Assembly: GCF_003054445.1 (NCBI RefSeq)
Contig: NC_042506.1
Location: 1,681,501 to 1,745,500 of the forward strand
Origin: Pichia kudriavzevii
Lineage: Eukaryota > Ascomycota > Pichiomycetes > Pichiales > Pichiaceae
Direction: 5' to 3'
Length of the DNA: 64,000 nt
Shown one piece after another: positions 1 to 9,906 of the stretch; the stretch's first letter is position 1; each line of letters starts with the position of its first letter. The position numbers were made by a program, and so were the translations under genes. The notes under the pieces are model-generated. The model had not been told where the DNA came from. It ran no database searches and saw nothing but the letters and a program-made list of their open reading frames with translations.

Positions 1-265
1 TGTAGATGTTGAACTTTTTCCCATACATGCTTATTCGAACGACTCGGTTTTATCGCTCCAACCTGGCCGCGTAATTTCCAAATATACAAGATCAACTGCT
101 TCTTCATTCAAGAGGTCCCCTGCCTTGTCCTTCCGTCTTAATTCTCATATTAAAGATTTATCAACGATCTAATATCTCTGTCTCTAAAGCTGTTTTAGGA
201 GAACCAAAAATACTATCGGCAAGATTTGGGGATAGAATGTGCTCATGAACTAGTTTTAATTTGAT

Positions 266-1882
266 ATGGATGGATTAGTTTTTCAGTTGTTCTCACCTGA
301 TCTGTTTGATATAATTGCAAAATATCTGATCCAATTTGATATTATCTCATTGAGCAGAACATGCAAGAGTATAAACACCATTGCTAATACGTACTTATAT
401 AGAAGCATTACCTTGAACTCTAATTATTCCCAATTTGAAAAAGAGTATACAAAGGAGCAAACTACTTATATCAGAACAAGAGCAAACTTTACTTTATTGC
501 TTAAATCATTAAATAGGAACAGCTATAATGACTCAAATTTACGGAAGCTTGTTAAAGTGTTGAAAATAGAGGATTTACCACTGGACTTTTATGATTTTGA
601 ATCTTGTTTATTGGGCAAAACTGCTGATTCTCTCTCTTTTTTTAGAAGAGGTTGTTTAACCAAATTATACCTAACAAGCCCTATTAGTTTTAGTGTTTTG
701 AAATACCTTCTATCGGATGAATACTCTAGACGGAATTTGAGCTTGCTTTGTTTTACCGTAAATAAATATGCTAATGTGAAGTCAGTATTAAGCCTAGTTG
801 AGGACCCTAAGCTCAAATTCGAAAATCTATCAACCTTATCAATAGGACCGTTAAAGCCGGATTTGGGGGTTAATTTACCTCTTGTTTTAATTCCCGATGA
901 TAAAAAGCAAATGCTGGAAAGTTTAAAATTGATTTATTATCATCATGCTCTTAGGTTGGCTGACTTGGCTAGTTTCTCCGAAAATAACCTGATTCTTGAA
1001 AATAGCATTTTCCGAACATTAAGCTTCTATAAGAATCTTAAAGAGTTATGTCTTCAATCCATCAATCTAAATCTTGAAATTCACACGTCAGATTTAAACG
1101 AAAGAGAGAATTTTGAAATCTTCAGCAACTTAACTTATCTGGAACTTACAGACGTTAGTCTCGTGGGCTCGGATATGAATCAATCGATCTTGCATAAACT
1201 TTATCAATATAGTAAAGTATGCAGGTTGAGACGGGTCAAGCTTGATATAAGATCTATTTCTAATGATTTGATTCCTGATTTTTTTTTATTCCAAGTAAAG
1301 GAGAACCAAATTCTAGAATTTGATGTTACCATCAGGCATAATTGTATGCATACAATACCATTGAACGAATTAATTGAAAAGTACATACATTATATAATAT
1401 TCAGACAAAAAGGCTCCCTACGCAAACTATCAGTTGAAATCAAGTGTGAAAGAAATTTGGTCAGCTTAGGTGGGCAATTACAGAGGGTGCATATTGCTCA
1501 AATTTTATCTAAAGAGTTTCTAAATCTCCGTTCACTAAGATTAGAAGCGGATTTTGACAGTATTTTAGAACTGAAAGATAAACTGTTCCTGAATATGCCT
1601 AATCTAGAAAATTTATGGGTCGTTGGCTCAAATGCTGTTCCCGTACATTTCGGCCTTGGTAACATGCATCCAGGTATTTACGATAGTTGGTGGAGAATTA
1701 TAGATCTGCCGAAATCTCTAGTGAAAAACGTATCTAAACACCCCCTTAGGTATATTAAAATTCACAAATACTTATTTATCGTGCTAGATGAAGGGGAAAG
1801 AGAAAGAGTCCAACCAAAGGAGACGATTGATAAGATATTTGAAGGTTTAACAAGGGTTAGCTTCCTGCAAGGTTCTACTTAG
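266..1882 (+). CDS. F-box-like / leucine-rich protein of unknown target
   Basis: A 538-residue protein. Residues about 6-50 have the pattern of an F-box (a hydrophobic start with LFSPDLFDIIAKYL, then LSRTCKSINTIANTYLYRSI), which in this family binds Skp1 within an SCF ubiquitin ligase. The rest is rich in Leu/Ile/Asn with irregular LRR-like stretches (for example NLTYLELTDVSL and LRSLRLEADF), fitting a substrate-binding region. No transmembrane segment is evident. The start is the first ATG in the frame. The gene converges with the next gene on the minus strand, 108 bp away. I recognise the class but not a specific orthologue, so the SCF role is inferred from the N-terminal motif only. The domain call is moderately sure and the target is unknown. 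Confidence 0.7.
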   Translation: MDGLVFQLFSPDLFDIIAKYLIQFDIISLSRTCKSINTIANTYLYRSITLNSNYSQFEKEYTKEQTTYIRTRANFTLLLKSLNRNSYNDSNLRKLVKVLKIEDLPLDFYDFESCLLGKTADSLSFFRRGCLTKLYLTSPISFSVLKYLLSDEYSRRNLSLLCFTVNKYANVKSVLSLVEDPKLKFENLSTLSIGPLKPDLGVNLPLVLIPDDKKQMLESLKLIYYHHALRLADLASFSENNLILENSIFRTLSFYKNLKELCLQSINLNLEIHTSDLNERENFEIFSNLTYLELTDVSLVGSDMNQSILHKLYQYSKVCRLRRVKLDIRSISNDLIPDFFLFQVKENQILEFDVTIRHNCMHTIPLNELIEKYIHYIIFRQKGSLRKLSVEIKCERNLVSLGGQLQRVHIAQILSKEFLNLRSLRLEADFDSILELKDKLFLNMPNLENLWVVGSNAVPVHFGLGNMHPGIYDSWWRIIDLPKSLVKNVSKHPLRYIKIHKYLFIVLDEGERERVQPKETIDKIFEGLTRVSFLQGST

Positions 1883-1990
1883 ATCACCGCTTCTTCACCG
1901 ATGCTGTGATTGTTACGTAGCTTATATAAATGCATCCGCTTGTTTGAATATTTACAAAAAAATTAGGAATAACGTGATAAATTAAATAGT

Positions 1991-2938
1991 CTAGAGCATA
2001 GTGGTGAATTCCTTGACAATCTGTTTCTTTGGCCTCTTCAAGACTGTCTCTGTTTCTTCTGTCATTGAATCTTTTGGCCTTGTTGTAACTTGAGATTTAC
2101 TCACCAATTGCTCAAGCATTTTGAACTGTTCTAGCACTTCTTCATCCTTCTTCGACGTTGTCTTCATGTCTTTTGGACCATCTGCAGCCTCTTTTTTCAA
2201 ATTTTCTTTAATTGTTTTAACCCAATCATCCGCTACAACAATCAGCTTCTGCTTAATCTGCTTACTTTCGGAATCAATTGATTCATTTAATGTAACTTTA
2301 TGAGAAGGTAACGTAAGTATTCCGCTATCAACCAATTCTTTGAATTTTTCAATATTTTCTTCACTAACACCGGTTTTTCTGGAACTATTAACAAATTCAG
2401 CCTCCCCGTATACTTTATAGTCAGCAATGAGATCGGATAATTCTCCAGAATCAAACAAGCCAAAACTATTGACTCCTGACTTCTCCAACTTTTTTTTCAT
2501 AAATTCCTTATCTCTCATTTCTTTCTTTTGTTGCTCATTCAAAAATCGTTCTGGTATATTTGGCTGGTCGGCATCCTTTGGAATAAACAAGCCTTTATAC
2601 TGCTCTTCGACCTTTTGCCGATTTTTTAAGACCCGTACAGATTCATGATTCTCGTCATATTTTTGGCTGTTCAGCTCGTCTTTAACGTTGATAACGCCCA
2701 TCGAGATAGCTTTTTCAAACAGTGTATTTCTACCTGCCGATAAATCAGCATCACCCATTTTTTCTAGTTCTAAAGGTGGTCGCTCAGTGAATACCTGTGG
2801 GTGTCCTGATTTATTGATATCTGCCTTTGAAGATTGCAAATGATCATTGGGAATTTGTTTCTTCAAGTGGTGTATTATTTTAGCATTATGTTGTGTAGGC
2901 TTTAGTGTACGAGAAGTTTTTGAGGCAGCACTTCCCAT
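1991..2938 (-). CDS. Unknown protein with N-myristoylation-type N-terminus
   Basis: A 315-residue, very hydrophilic protein rich in Lys and Glu. It begins MGSAASK, which fits the N-myristoyltransferase consensus (Gly at 2, Ser/Ala at 5-6, basic residue at 7), so membrane attachment through a lipid is plausible. A middle segment (VFTERPPLELEKMG, then LFEKAISMGVINV) and a later one (FGLFDSGELSDLIADYK, then GVSEENIEKFKELVDSGIL) look like two short helical modules. Fungal proteins with the same plan (MG-S/A start, short conserved helices) exist among uncharacterised mitochondrial-associated proteins, but I cannot name this one. No transmembrane helix is visible. It converges with the F-box gene, and a tRNA-Ala lies 144 bp upstream. 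The gene is secure and the function unknown. Confidence 0.75.
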   Translation of the reverse strand: MGSAASKTSRTLKPTQHNAKIIHHLKKQIPNDHLQSSKADINKSGHPQVFTERPPLELEKMGDADLSAGRNTLFEKAISMGVINVKDELNSQKYDENHESVRVLKNRQKVEEQYKGLFIPKDADQPNIPERFLNEQQKKEMRDKEFMKKKLEKSGVNSFGLFDSGELSDLIADYKVYGEAEFVNSSRKTGVSEENIEKFKELVDSGILTLPSHKVTLNESIDSESKQIKQKLIVVADDWVKTIKENLKKEAADGPKDMKTTSKKDEEVLEQFKMLEQLVSKSQVTTRPKDSMTEETETVLKRPKKQIVKEFTTML

Positions 2939-3081
2939 CTTTGTTATATTAAAGTGCTTCTGTGAAAATAGAAGTGATAACTTTGGACGTCTTGGAAATG
3001 CTTTCTTTTACAAAAAACAATATTGACCGGAACAAATAAAAAATATTGGCATAAACCTATATCCATGTAAACCAAAAAGAT

Positions 3082-3154
3082 TGGACGAGACCGGAGTCGA
3101 ACCGATGACCTTTCGCTTGCAAGGCGAACGCGCTACCAACTACGCCACACGCCC
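3082..3154 (-). tRNA. tRNA-Ala (anticodon TGC)
   Basis: Read on the minus strand, the 73-nt sequence starts GGGCGTG and ends CTCGTCC plus A. The anticodon arm is TTCGC-CTTGCAA-GCGAA, giving TGC. The D arm GCGTAGTTGGTAGCGC and the T arm with GGTTCGACTCC are intact, and there is no intron. One T-T mismatch lies in the acceptor stem. The sequence closely resembles yeast tRNA-Ala(UGC). Confidence 0.93.
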
Positions 3155-3837
3155 AGTTATAAAGTTTGAAATGGAGTTTTTAGCATCCGTTCCAAAAAAG
3201 GAAGTGCCAGTAGATAGACGATAACATACTGATGTTAAGGTTTCGATTTTAGAATGAGGGAAGTTAACAAAGGTCAAGTATCCGGAGTAGGAAGCAAAGA
3301 GAGTGAGCCCCGTTGATCATGTAGAGCATAGGCGTAGAGAAGCCGTTGGAGACACTGTCATTGGCATAAATTAATTATCGTTTGTCAACGGGCTATGACA
3401 GGACTGGCGGAGTAAAAAATAAATACCTAAAACGTAATAAGCTCGTACAGGAGTCTGCTATACGAAAAAGAGTAGCAACTGAGGGTGATTCCAGGTTGCG
3501 GGCGTGAAGTATATAGGACAGACAATATCCTGTTATATAGAATTGACATAGCTGATATAGCTCCTAATCGGGAGTGAAAGAAGGAGAAGGAGAGAAATCT
3601 ATTACGACTTCTACTACGACTAATTTCCACCATGCCCATTGTCTACTCGTGCGGTTACAAACCAAGTAAGTAATTAATGAAATGTGAGTTTTAATTATCA
3701 CGGTTTGGGTTCTGTACAATAGTATAGTTATTAATAGAAATAGTATGTATTCATATAAAAGATTCAATTGTCAAAGCAGCCGAAATTAGGAAATAAATTT
3801 GACACCATACTCAAAGTCCTTTCCATAACAAGAAATT
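3155..3837. other. Intergenic DNA between tRNA-Ala and tRNA-Arg, nothing identified
   Basis: No convincing gene: the two open frames here are short, overlap each other and have no recognisable composition. The stretch is of mixed composition rather than simple AT-rich. Regions next to tRNA genes in yeasts often hold old LTR remnants, but I could not define LTR ends. The pentamer CATAC occurs near both edges (3225-3229 and 3806-3810), yet the enclosed segment does not end in CA. Confidence 0.5.
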
Positions 3838-3910
3838 CTCCACATAGCGTAATGGTGATCGCGTCTGACTACGGATCAGAAGATTCTAGGTTCGAGTCCT
3901 AGTGTGGAGG
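3838..3910 (+). tRNA. tRNA-Arg (anticodon ACG), copy 1
   Basis: A 73-nt gene. The acceptor stem CTCCACA pairs with TGTGGAG, followed by G as discriminator. The anticodon arm is TCTGA-CTACGGA-TCAGA, so the anticodon is ACG (read as ICG after deamination, decoding CGN Arg codons). The T arm carries GGTTCGAGTCC. No intron. It is identical base for base to the copy at 15175-15247. A T-run follows about 10 bp after the gene, as expected for Pol III termination. Confidence 0.95.
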
Positions 3911-4100
3911 GTTAGCCAAATTTTTTTGCACTGTTTTGATATGAGTACTGGAAAATTATACGTTCTTTACGAACTCTGACATACATGTTTTTGTTCTATA
4001 AAGAGAGCTATAATGAATATATAAGATTCCTGTCTTTAAGTTCTATAAAAGTAAAGTGAGAAAGAGAAAGCAAAAATTAATTATAAAAACAAAATGGTTT

Positions 4101-7100
4101 CTAGTTGAGCTTCCTCTTTTTTGAAGAAATACTTGAATGAAGATCACTGACATATGACTCGGGTGTTACTATTGATTCTGAGTCTCCATTCGCCCCATTA
4201 GAACTCCTGACTGGATAGTAGTTTCTGACAGACCTTTCTTCTTGTGAGTATGTTTGTGAGTGATTGTTTTTACCGCCTCTTCCATCTGAAAATGGTGGGT
4301 AGTTTTTCAAGGGAACAGATTCACTTTCACCAACACTACTGTTGAATGAAATATCATCATCATTATCATGGTAATTGTCATAGCCCATGTTTCGATCTTC
4401 AAAGTTACTATTCCTTCTAGTATATTGACTAGTGGATCTACTCCTCAGTGGATAATCATCGAAAGTGCTATATCTGGTCATTTGTCTAGCGTATTTTTCC
4501 TCCTTTGGAGCTCCTGAAACTGTTAGAATGTTGGCAACGGTTTTACCTAACAAATGGCCTACCTTGGTCAGTATATCACCCCAAGGAATAACGCCTTGCC
4601 TGATGTTTTCAGAAATAGTCGGCTGTCTATCGATAGTTTGTCTCCTTTGGCCGGTAGCAACCTTTGTAATGCTTGGAAACATTGTTTCAGTGTTGGACAT
4701 TGTAGTAGCAGTTCGCCTCATTGCGTGATAGGCTTCAAGATCATCCCTCAAGTTGAGTTTTTCATCTGATAACATAATAGCTCTATCAATAGAATTTGGC
4801 AAACCTCTATGTCTTCCTCGGATCAATGTTGCAACAACTACTAGTTTTGATATCTTGCTAAATTCCCCGCAGAAGGAAGTGTTTTTATTTGGATAACCTA
4901 AGGACAATCCAACGGTTCCATATGCGGATGTAAGTTCAAACATTATCTGAAATACTGTAAAGTTCACATCCCCCGACTGAATTCTACCTGCCTCACATAT
5001 GCATATAATAAATATTGCAAGAAACAGAAACCATAAATCAAAAGATAACTGCTTTCTTAAATGGTCACCAATGTATTTTAACCTCGGTTTAGAATCTGTA
5101 TGATCTTCATCTTCTCTTTCGTAAACTCCTAATGATTGCTCTTCATAAACATTGGTCCTACGAATTGAAATTGCCAACGGCAAAACAGAAATGTACATCA
5201 TAACCATGTAGCTAACTTGTATAGCTGGATTTAAGGATGCTAAATTGACGACATTGAACCCAGCAGTTCTGGTACAAATTGCTTGGTACAAACCACATAA
5301 TATTTGATAGCCACGCGGAATATAGCTTAACCCTTCACGCCCAAAATCTAGTATAATAAATAATATCCAATCCAAAAAGTTTAGCAAAAGTAGAACAGCA
5401 AATAACCACCACGTTGGGCCAGACGGAAATAGTAGCGTAAAGCAACGTCTTGGATGGTCCAACAAAAAACTTAACGAATCATGCGACAGAGTCAACGGTT
5501 TGGTAAAATGCTTCATCAACCAAATTATAAACCTAAGGCAAATGGGGAATGCTGTGTTCCCTATCAGGATAAAAGCTCCTGATATTAGTTGTACATATGC
5601 ACTTTCATCAAACAGAGCCATTGAAGTAGCATTAAGAGTATATCCTAAATCGTTAAAAGAACTCATCGCAGAAAAGAATCCCCACCATGCTGGAGAAACA
5701 CCATCAGATCTGAGGTTTTTAGCATAATTTGATCGCCGTGTGACATAAGGGACGAATAAAACAAATGCCAAGATATGAAAACCAAGATAATACGCCACTA
5801 AAATTCTTCCTAGCAGTTTCATAGATTGGTACTCGACACCACCCAATTCAATTTTTTGCTGCTTTGTTAGAGCAATAAACTTGGAATTCCGCCCAACTGT
5901 TGGTTTCCAAGACAAGTAGTTGGTAGGCACATTTGTCAAATAATTATTTACAAAATCATCATCCGACAATTGGTCCAAATTGGAGTACGTTCTTCTTTTT
6001 GTAAAGATACTTGGTCTCCGACTTTTAAATCTTTTTAGGTAAGGAAATTCATCCACATTTTCCGGTCCCGGAGAAACATTAGAGTTGTCAAAGTTCGAAA
6101 ATAGTTTCTTCGAAAATTCAGGCATATGTAAGGTATGCGATCTCTGGAAATGTTTAAACCCAGGCTTATAAGCTGTAGAATCGAAATCAAGGGGCAATTC
6201 CTGATGAGAGCCGATATCAGGTTTTTCTAACATTGGAGACGACATGGCTCTTCTAGCTTTTTCTTTTTTTGTCAAATCTGCATTGGTGTCGATATTAGTC
6301 TGAGATGTGAAATCAAAATTTCTCCCCTGTTGTTCGGCTAGTTCTGTATCAACAATGGATTTTTCTGTTTGTAATAACGGGAGTGCTTTTTTTTTCAATT
6401 CCTTTAGTTTTTTCTCCCTCAATATTTTTCTGTGTTTCCTACGACGTAGTGGTACCTTTCTTTTGTCTTTCTCCAACTCATGCGGGCTCTTGAAATGTAA
6501 AGCAGGACCCATTTCGTCATCAAAGTCACTGTTAGAGTCGTTTTGGAGCGCTGAAATAGACATGTATAAGTCTCTAGGAGCAATATCACGTTCCTTCTTC
6601 TTGAAAGGTTTGGGTAGTTCTCCAAATTTGATATTAGTAGTTGGCGATTCAACTGCATGGTCATGATTTAAGGAAGTATTTATTTTAGAGGTAAATACTT
6701 CGTTGGAATCATCTAACTTTTTATCAACATCATATCTCCCACTGCCTTTATTAGCAGTATATTTATCATTCTCATCACCGTCATCATAATCCGTAACCGC
6801 ACAATCATTATCATCATTATGATCATTAGATATTTCCAGATTATCATTACGTTTATTGCGCTGACTAACATTCCAACTGTTATAATTGTTATTTTTAGTA
6901 GTTATATTTTCAGTATCAAGAGGATCTATATTATCAGAATTTCCAAAATTTTTCATATTTTCAAATCTTTTCATCCGGCTAGTCAAGCCTTCTTGTGCGT
7001 TGTGGCTGTCAAAGTTTCTATGGGAATTGGTATAATTTGCCGACATCGTTCTAGCATTTGTCTCGGACCTCAAATTTGCAATTGTTTTACTTCTACGCAT

Positions 7101-7844
7101 CTTGTATTGATTAATAGACTTTTCCTTTATATCGTCAAACCTCTTTTCATACCAATAAAGTCTAATAAACGTTAAAGACCCATGAATAAATATCGGAGTT
7201 GTGAACATGCAAACCATGTAAATAGTAATCTGCTGGTATAACTTCACATCATTCAACTGTTGAGGAGCCAAGCCACCCTGTGTAGCAGCGCCAGCCGCAA
7301 ACATCAAACAATCGATATAGTCCAAATTCTTTGACGGGTATAATACAATTGATCCCACTATAACCCACAATAGAATGTATACATAATGTGCCATAATAAA
7401 GTTGGGTATGATTTTTTTTATTAGTGGACCCACCGTGTCTTCAATTTTATAAATTACTCTTCTTATACGTTCACCAACTGTCATCCTGAATTGGCTAATA
7501 TTGTGATAAGTATCATCTAGCAAAGTTGAATTCTTCTTGACCTTCAAAAATGCATGGCTGTGTTTAGGTGTCGTATTCTTTTCTTTCAGTTCATTCTTAG
7601 AGTTATTTCTAAAGTGTGGTTTAGGAATATCTGGTAGAAAAAAATGATGTTTGTTACTTTGTAAAGAATCACTTTCTGATGATTGCTGAGGAGAACCACG
7701 ATAAAAACTTTGCGTGTGTGTCTTATCATTAGAGTGGCTGTTTTCAGCTCCTCTTTCATTATCTTTGCGTTTAATTGTAAGTGAATGTTCTGGTTGCTCA
7801 TTCCGAGAAGACCTGATGTCAGGTGATGAACTAGATTTTGACAT
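4101..7844 (-). CDS. TRK1: High-affinity potassium transporter Trk1
   Basis: A 1247-residue plasma-membrane K+ transporter of the TRK/HKT superfamily, close in length to the S. cerevisiae protein. Four M1-P-M2 units are visible. Pore loops with the selectivity-filter glycine are AATQGGLA (about 186-193), FNDLGYTLN, CTRTAGFNVV and SAYGTVGLSLGYP. A very long hydrophilic loop (about 235-690), full of Asn, Asp, Ser and Lys, separates the first unit from the rest, as is typical of fungal Trk1. RGRHRGLP follows the last unit, before a Ser-rich cytoplasmic tail. The product powers K+ uptake and helps set membrane potential. The ATG at 7844 is the first in frame. The gene lies between a tRNA-Arg and the 7.3 kb gene-free block upstream. 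TRK1 versus TRK2 cannot be separated by eye; the long loop favours TRK1. Confidence 0.95.
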   Translation of the reverse strand: MSKSSSSPDIRSSRNEQPEHSLTIKRKDNERGAENSHSNDKTHTQSFYRGSPQQSSESDSLQSNKHHFFLPDIPKPHFRNNSKNELKEKNTTPKHSHAFLKVKKNSTLLDDTYHNISQFRMTVGERIRRVIYKIEDTVGPLIKKIIPNFIMAHYVYILLWVIVGSIVLYPSKNLDYIDCLMFAAGAATQGGLAPQQLNDVKLYQQITIYMVCMFTTPIFIHGSLTFIRLYWYEKRFDDIKEKSINQYKMRRSKTIANLRSETNARTMSANYTNSHRNFDSHNAQEGLTSRMKRFENMKNFGNSDNIDPLDTENITTKNNNYNSWNVSQRNKRNDNLEISNDHNDDNDCAVTDYDDGDENDKYTANKGSGRYDVDKKLDDSNEVFTSKINTSLNHDHAVESPTTNIKFGELPKPFKKKERDIAPRDLYMSISALQNDSNSDFDDEMGPALHFKSPHELEKDKRKVPLRRRKHRKILREKKLKELKKKALPLLQTEKSIVDTELAEQQGRNFDFTSQTNIDTNADLTKKEKARRAMSSPMLEKPDIGSHQELPLDFDSTAYKPGFKHFQRSHTLHMPEFSKKLFSNFDNSNVSPGPENVDEFPYLKRFKSRRPSIFTKRRTYSNLDQLSDDDFVNNYLTNVPTNYLSWKPTVGRNSKFIALTKQQKIELGGVEYQSMKLLGRILVAYYLGFHILAFVLFVPYVTRRSNYAKNLRSDGVSPAWWGFFSAMSSFNDLGYTLNATSMALFDESAYVQLISGAFILIGNTAFPICLRFIIWLMKHFTKPLTLSHDSLSFLLDHPRRCFTLLFPSGPTWWLFAVLLLLNFLDWILFIILDFGREGLSYIPRGYQILCGLYQAICTRTAGFNVVNLASLNPAIQVSYMVMMYISVLPLAISIRRTNVYEEQSLGVYEREDEDHTDSKPRLKYIGDHLRKQLSFDLWFLFLAIFIICICEAGRIQSGDVNFTVFQIMFELTSAYGTVGLSLGYPNKNTSFCGEFSKISKLVVVATLIRGRHRGLPNSIDRAIMLSDEKLNLRDDLEAYHAMRRTATTMSNTETMFPSITKVATGQRRQTIDRQPTISENIRQGVIPWGDILTKVGHLLGKTVANILTVSGAPKEEKYARQMTRYSTFDDYPLRSRSTSQYTRRNSNFEDRNMGYDNYHDNDDDISFNSSVGESESVPLKNYPPFSDGRGGKNNHSQTYSQEERSVRNYYPVRSSNGANGDSESIVTPESYVSDLHSSISSKKRKLN

Positions 7845-9448
7845 GAATGTCGTGGTAAATCTACTTGAGATTTGGATCTAGTATTATATTATTTTTTGTT
7901 CAGATATTATTAGCAATTTATGTAGTTATTCAGAGTACCAAATGGGTAGATATTACACAAGCATTCACATTCATTTATAAAACTGATGTTTTCCAAGGTG
8001 GTGGGGATTTCGAGATACTTGTAAAATTCATGTACTTATAAGCTGCGGCTGGAAAAAGAAAATTAGGCGGCAAGAATTCCGCAATGACAGCAAATTGCAC
8101 CCAATAGACTAAGGTAGTTGCTGCCTTTAATGCCTCGTAATCACCTTTAGGCAAAGTTCATGAGTTCAGTATGGTTGATTGTATATTGCACTTGAGGATT
8201 GAAGGCTTTTACTAAGGGAATTGGAGAGATAGATATCAAATATTGGTAATGATGAGTTGACAATAAATCAGTGGTTTATCCGGGGAAAAAAACAGTCTAG
8301 TACAACGATGTGTATGGAAAGTGAGATTTACGGCTTCCAAGTATTTCGTTGTTTGATGTTTGGAGATATATAAACATCATTTTCGTGTGATGAGGCCCTT
8401 TTATTGAATCCGGTACTTAAAGAACGGATTTTTTAGATCATTGCATTTTCTTGCAACTTGCTCATTTTGAAGGTTTTTTTTGTCACAAGTGATATAAAAT
8501 CTTATACATATATCTAGGCATGAGATTATAAGATGAGAACATAGTTAAGTGAGTTTCTGAATGCTTCCCTCTTTTCACAGAATTTAAACCTTGACTGCAG
8601 CACAGTTCTTGACACCAACCGAATCCCAGTTCTTGTGAATATGAAGTACTCGTTCATCTAGGTTTCAGTTGATATTCGAAGAAAACAAATACCAAATATG
8701 TTTGTTTTCAGATATGTTGATGCTATCATAATAGTAAAGCCATCTGGTTTTTATATAATTATTGAGACTGGTACCAATATCATATTGCTGGCTTTGTTTT
8801 CCAGCATGTCGAAGCACTTATCTCTCTCAATGTGTCCAAATATGGGGATTAACGGAGCTAGTTCAAAACAGTTAGCAAAGAAAACATCTAAAATTAGTCG
8901 TAGATAGGTGAAAAGGGTGAAGACACCGTCGTTCTAGCCGTTCTATACATTAGACAAGTATATATCTTATAAGTAACCATCGGAATTAATTGGAAGCTTC
9001 CAATAGATAGCGTTCCAAATTTTAAAATGATTTTAATGACAATGTCAGTTGGCCTGCGATTGATCTTGTAGCTCTTTGCGTTTACAATTCGACTAAGTTA
9101 AGATGCAAAACAGTAGGATCCCACTTACAATAATCCGGGGCGTACTGATGAATGGTACCCTCCTTTTGAAATTGCATACTTGTTGGCTAAGGAATTGATA
9201 TCTAGAAGGCTCTATGAAACCAATCTGCATAGTGACCGAAACAAGGAAAAAAATATACTCAAGAGACATTATTAGAGGCAAATGATAATAAGGGGCCACC
9301 AAAACGCACCTAAATTTATGTGTAACTCTACTTATTTGCATGATGACAGTTTACTCTTGGTGGAATGAAACTAGAATAACGTCGCTACGTTTCCTGTAAA
9401 TACCACTTCGGTTCACTTGTACCAAATAGTAAGTGAGTAATACATGCT
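7845..9448. other. Gene-free DNA upstream of TRK1
   Basis: About 1.6 kb without a convincing gene. The first few hundred bases presumably hold the TRK1 promoter. A 69-codon frame at 8698-8907 and a short frame around 9112-9270 have no recognisable domain and are probably chance. The stretch leads into the retroelement fossil. Confidence 0.6.
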
Positions 9449-9906
9449 GGTGCTGATTTGAGTTCAGCACCTTGCAAATTGCTCACTACCCAAATAAAAG
9501 TTTGCCAAACTCAATCAGTGATCGGTTGGTCAGAATTAGCAGATAGGTTTAGAGAAACTTTTGTTACGGTTGAAAAAAATGCAGTTACGACATTGAAATT
9601 GTTAAATACGTTTACCGGTTTAAGCCAGGTCAATCAATGAGAGACTATCAGGAAGGATTTAAAGTAGTTATGCGAACTACTCTTCCTGATGCGTGGGAAC
9701 ATCTAATCATTGGTCGGTACCTTGGCGGCATTGTCACAAAATTAAGAGTTGAGATTGTTGTGACTGGACTTAAAAGTATAACATCTGTTTTTGTTATTTT
9801 GGTAGAGATCTATGAGAGACATAGAGTCATGAAGAAGTTTGCGAAGAATCACAGCAATACTTCGAAAGAAGCTCCTCACGAACCAAAGTTTAGAGTACAA
9901 AAATAA

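Noticed and set aside
3225-3810. Possible solo LTR with CATAC target-site duplication
   Set aside because: The enclosed segment starts TG but does not end in CA, and no second copy is seen.
8698-8907. 69-codon ATG-started frame in the gene-free block
   Set aside because: Short, no domain, AT-driven composition.
9112-9270. About 50-codon plus-strand frame with protein-like composition
   Set aside because: No match to any family, no start codon; could be a trace of an old gene but cannot be supported.
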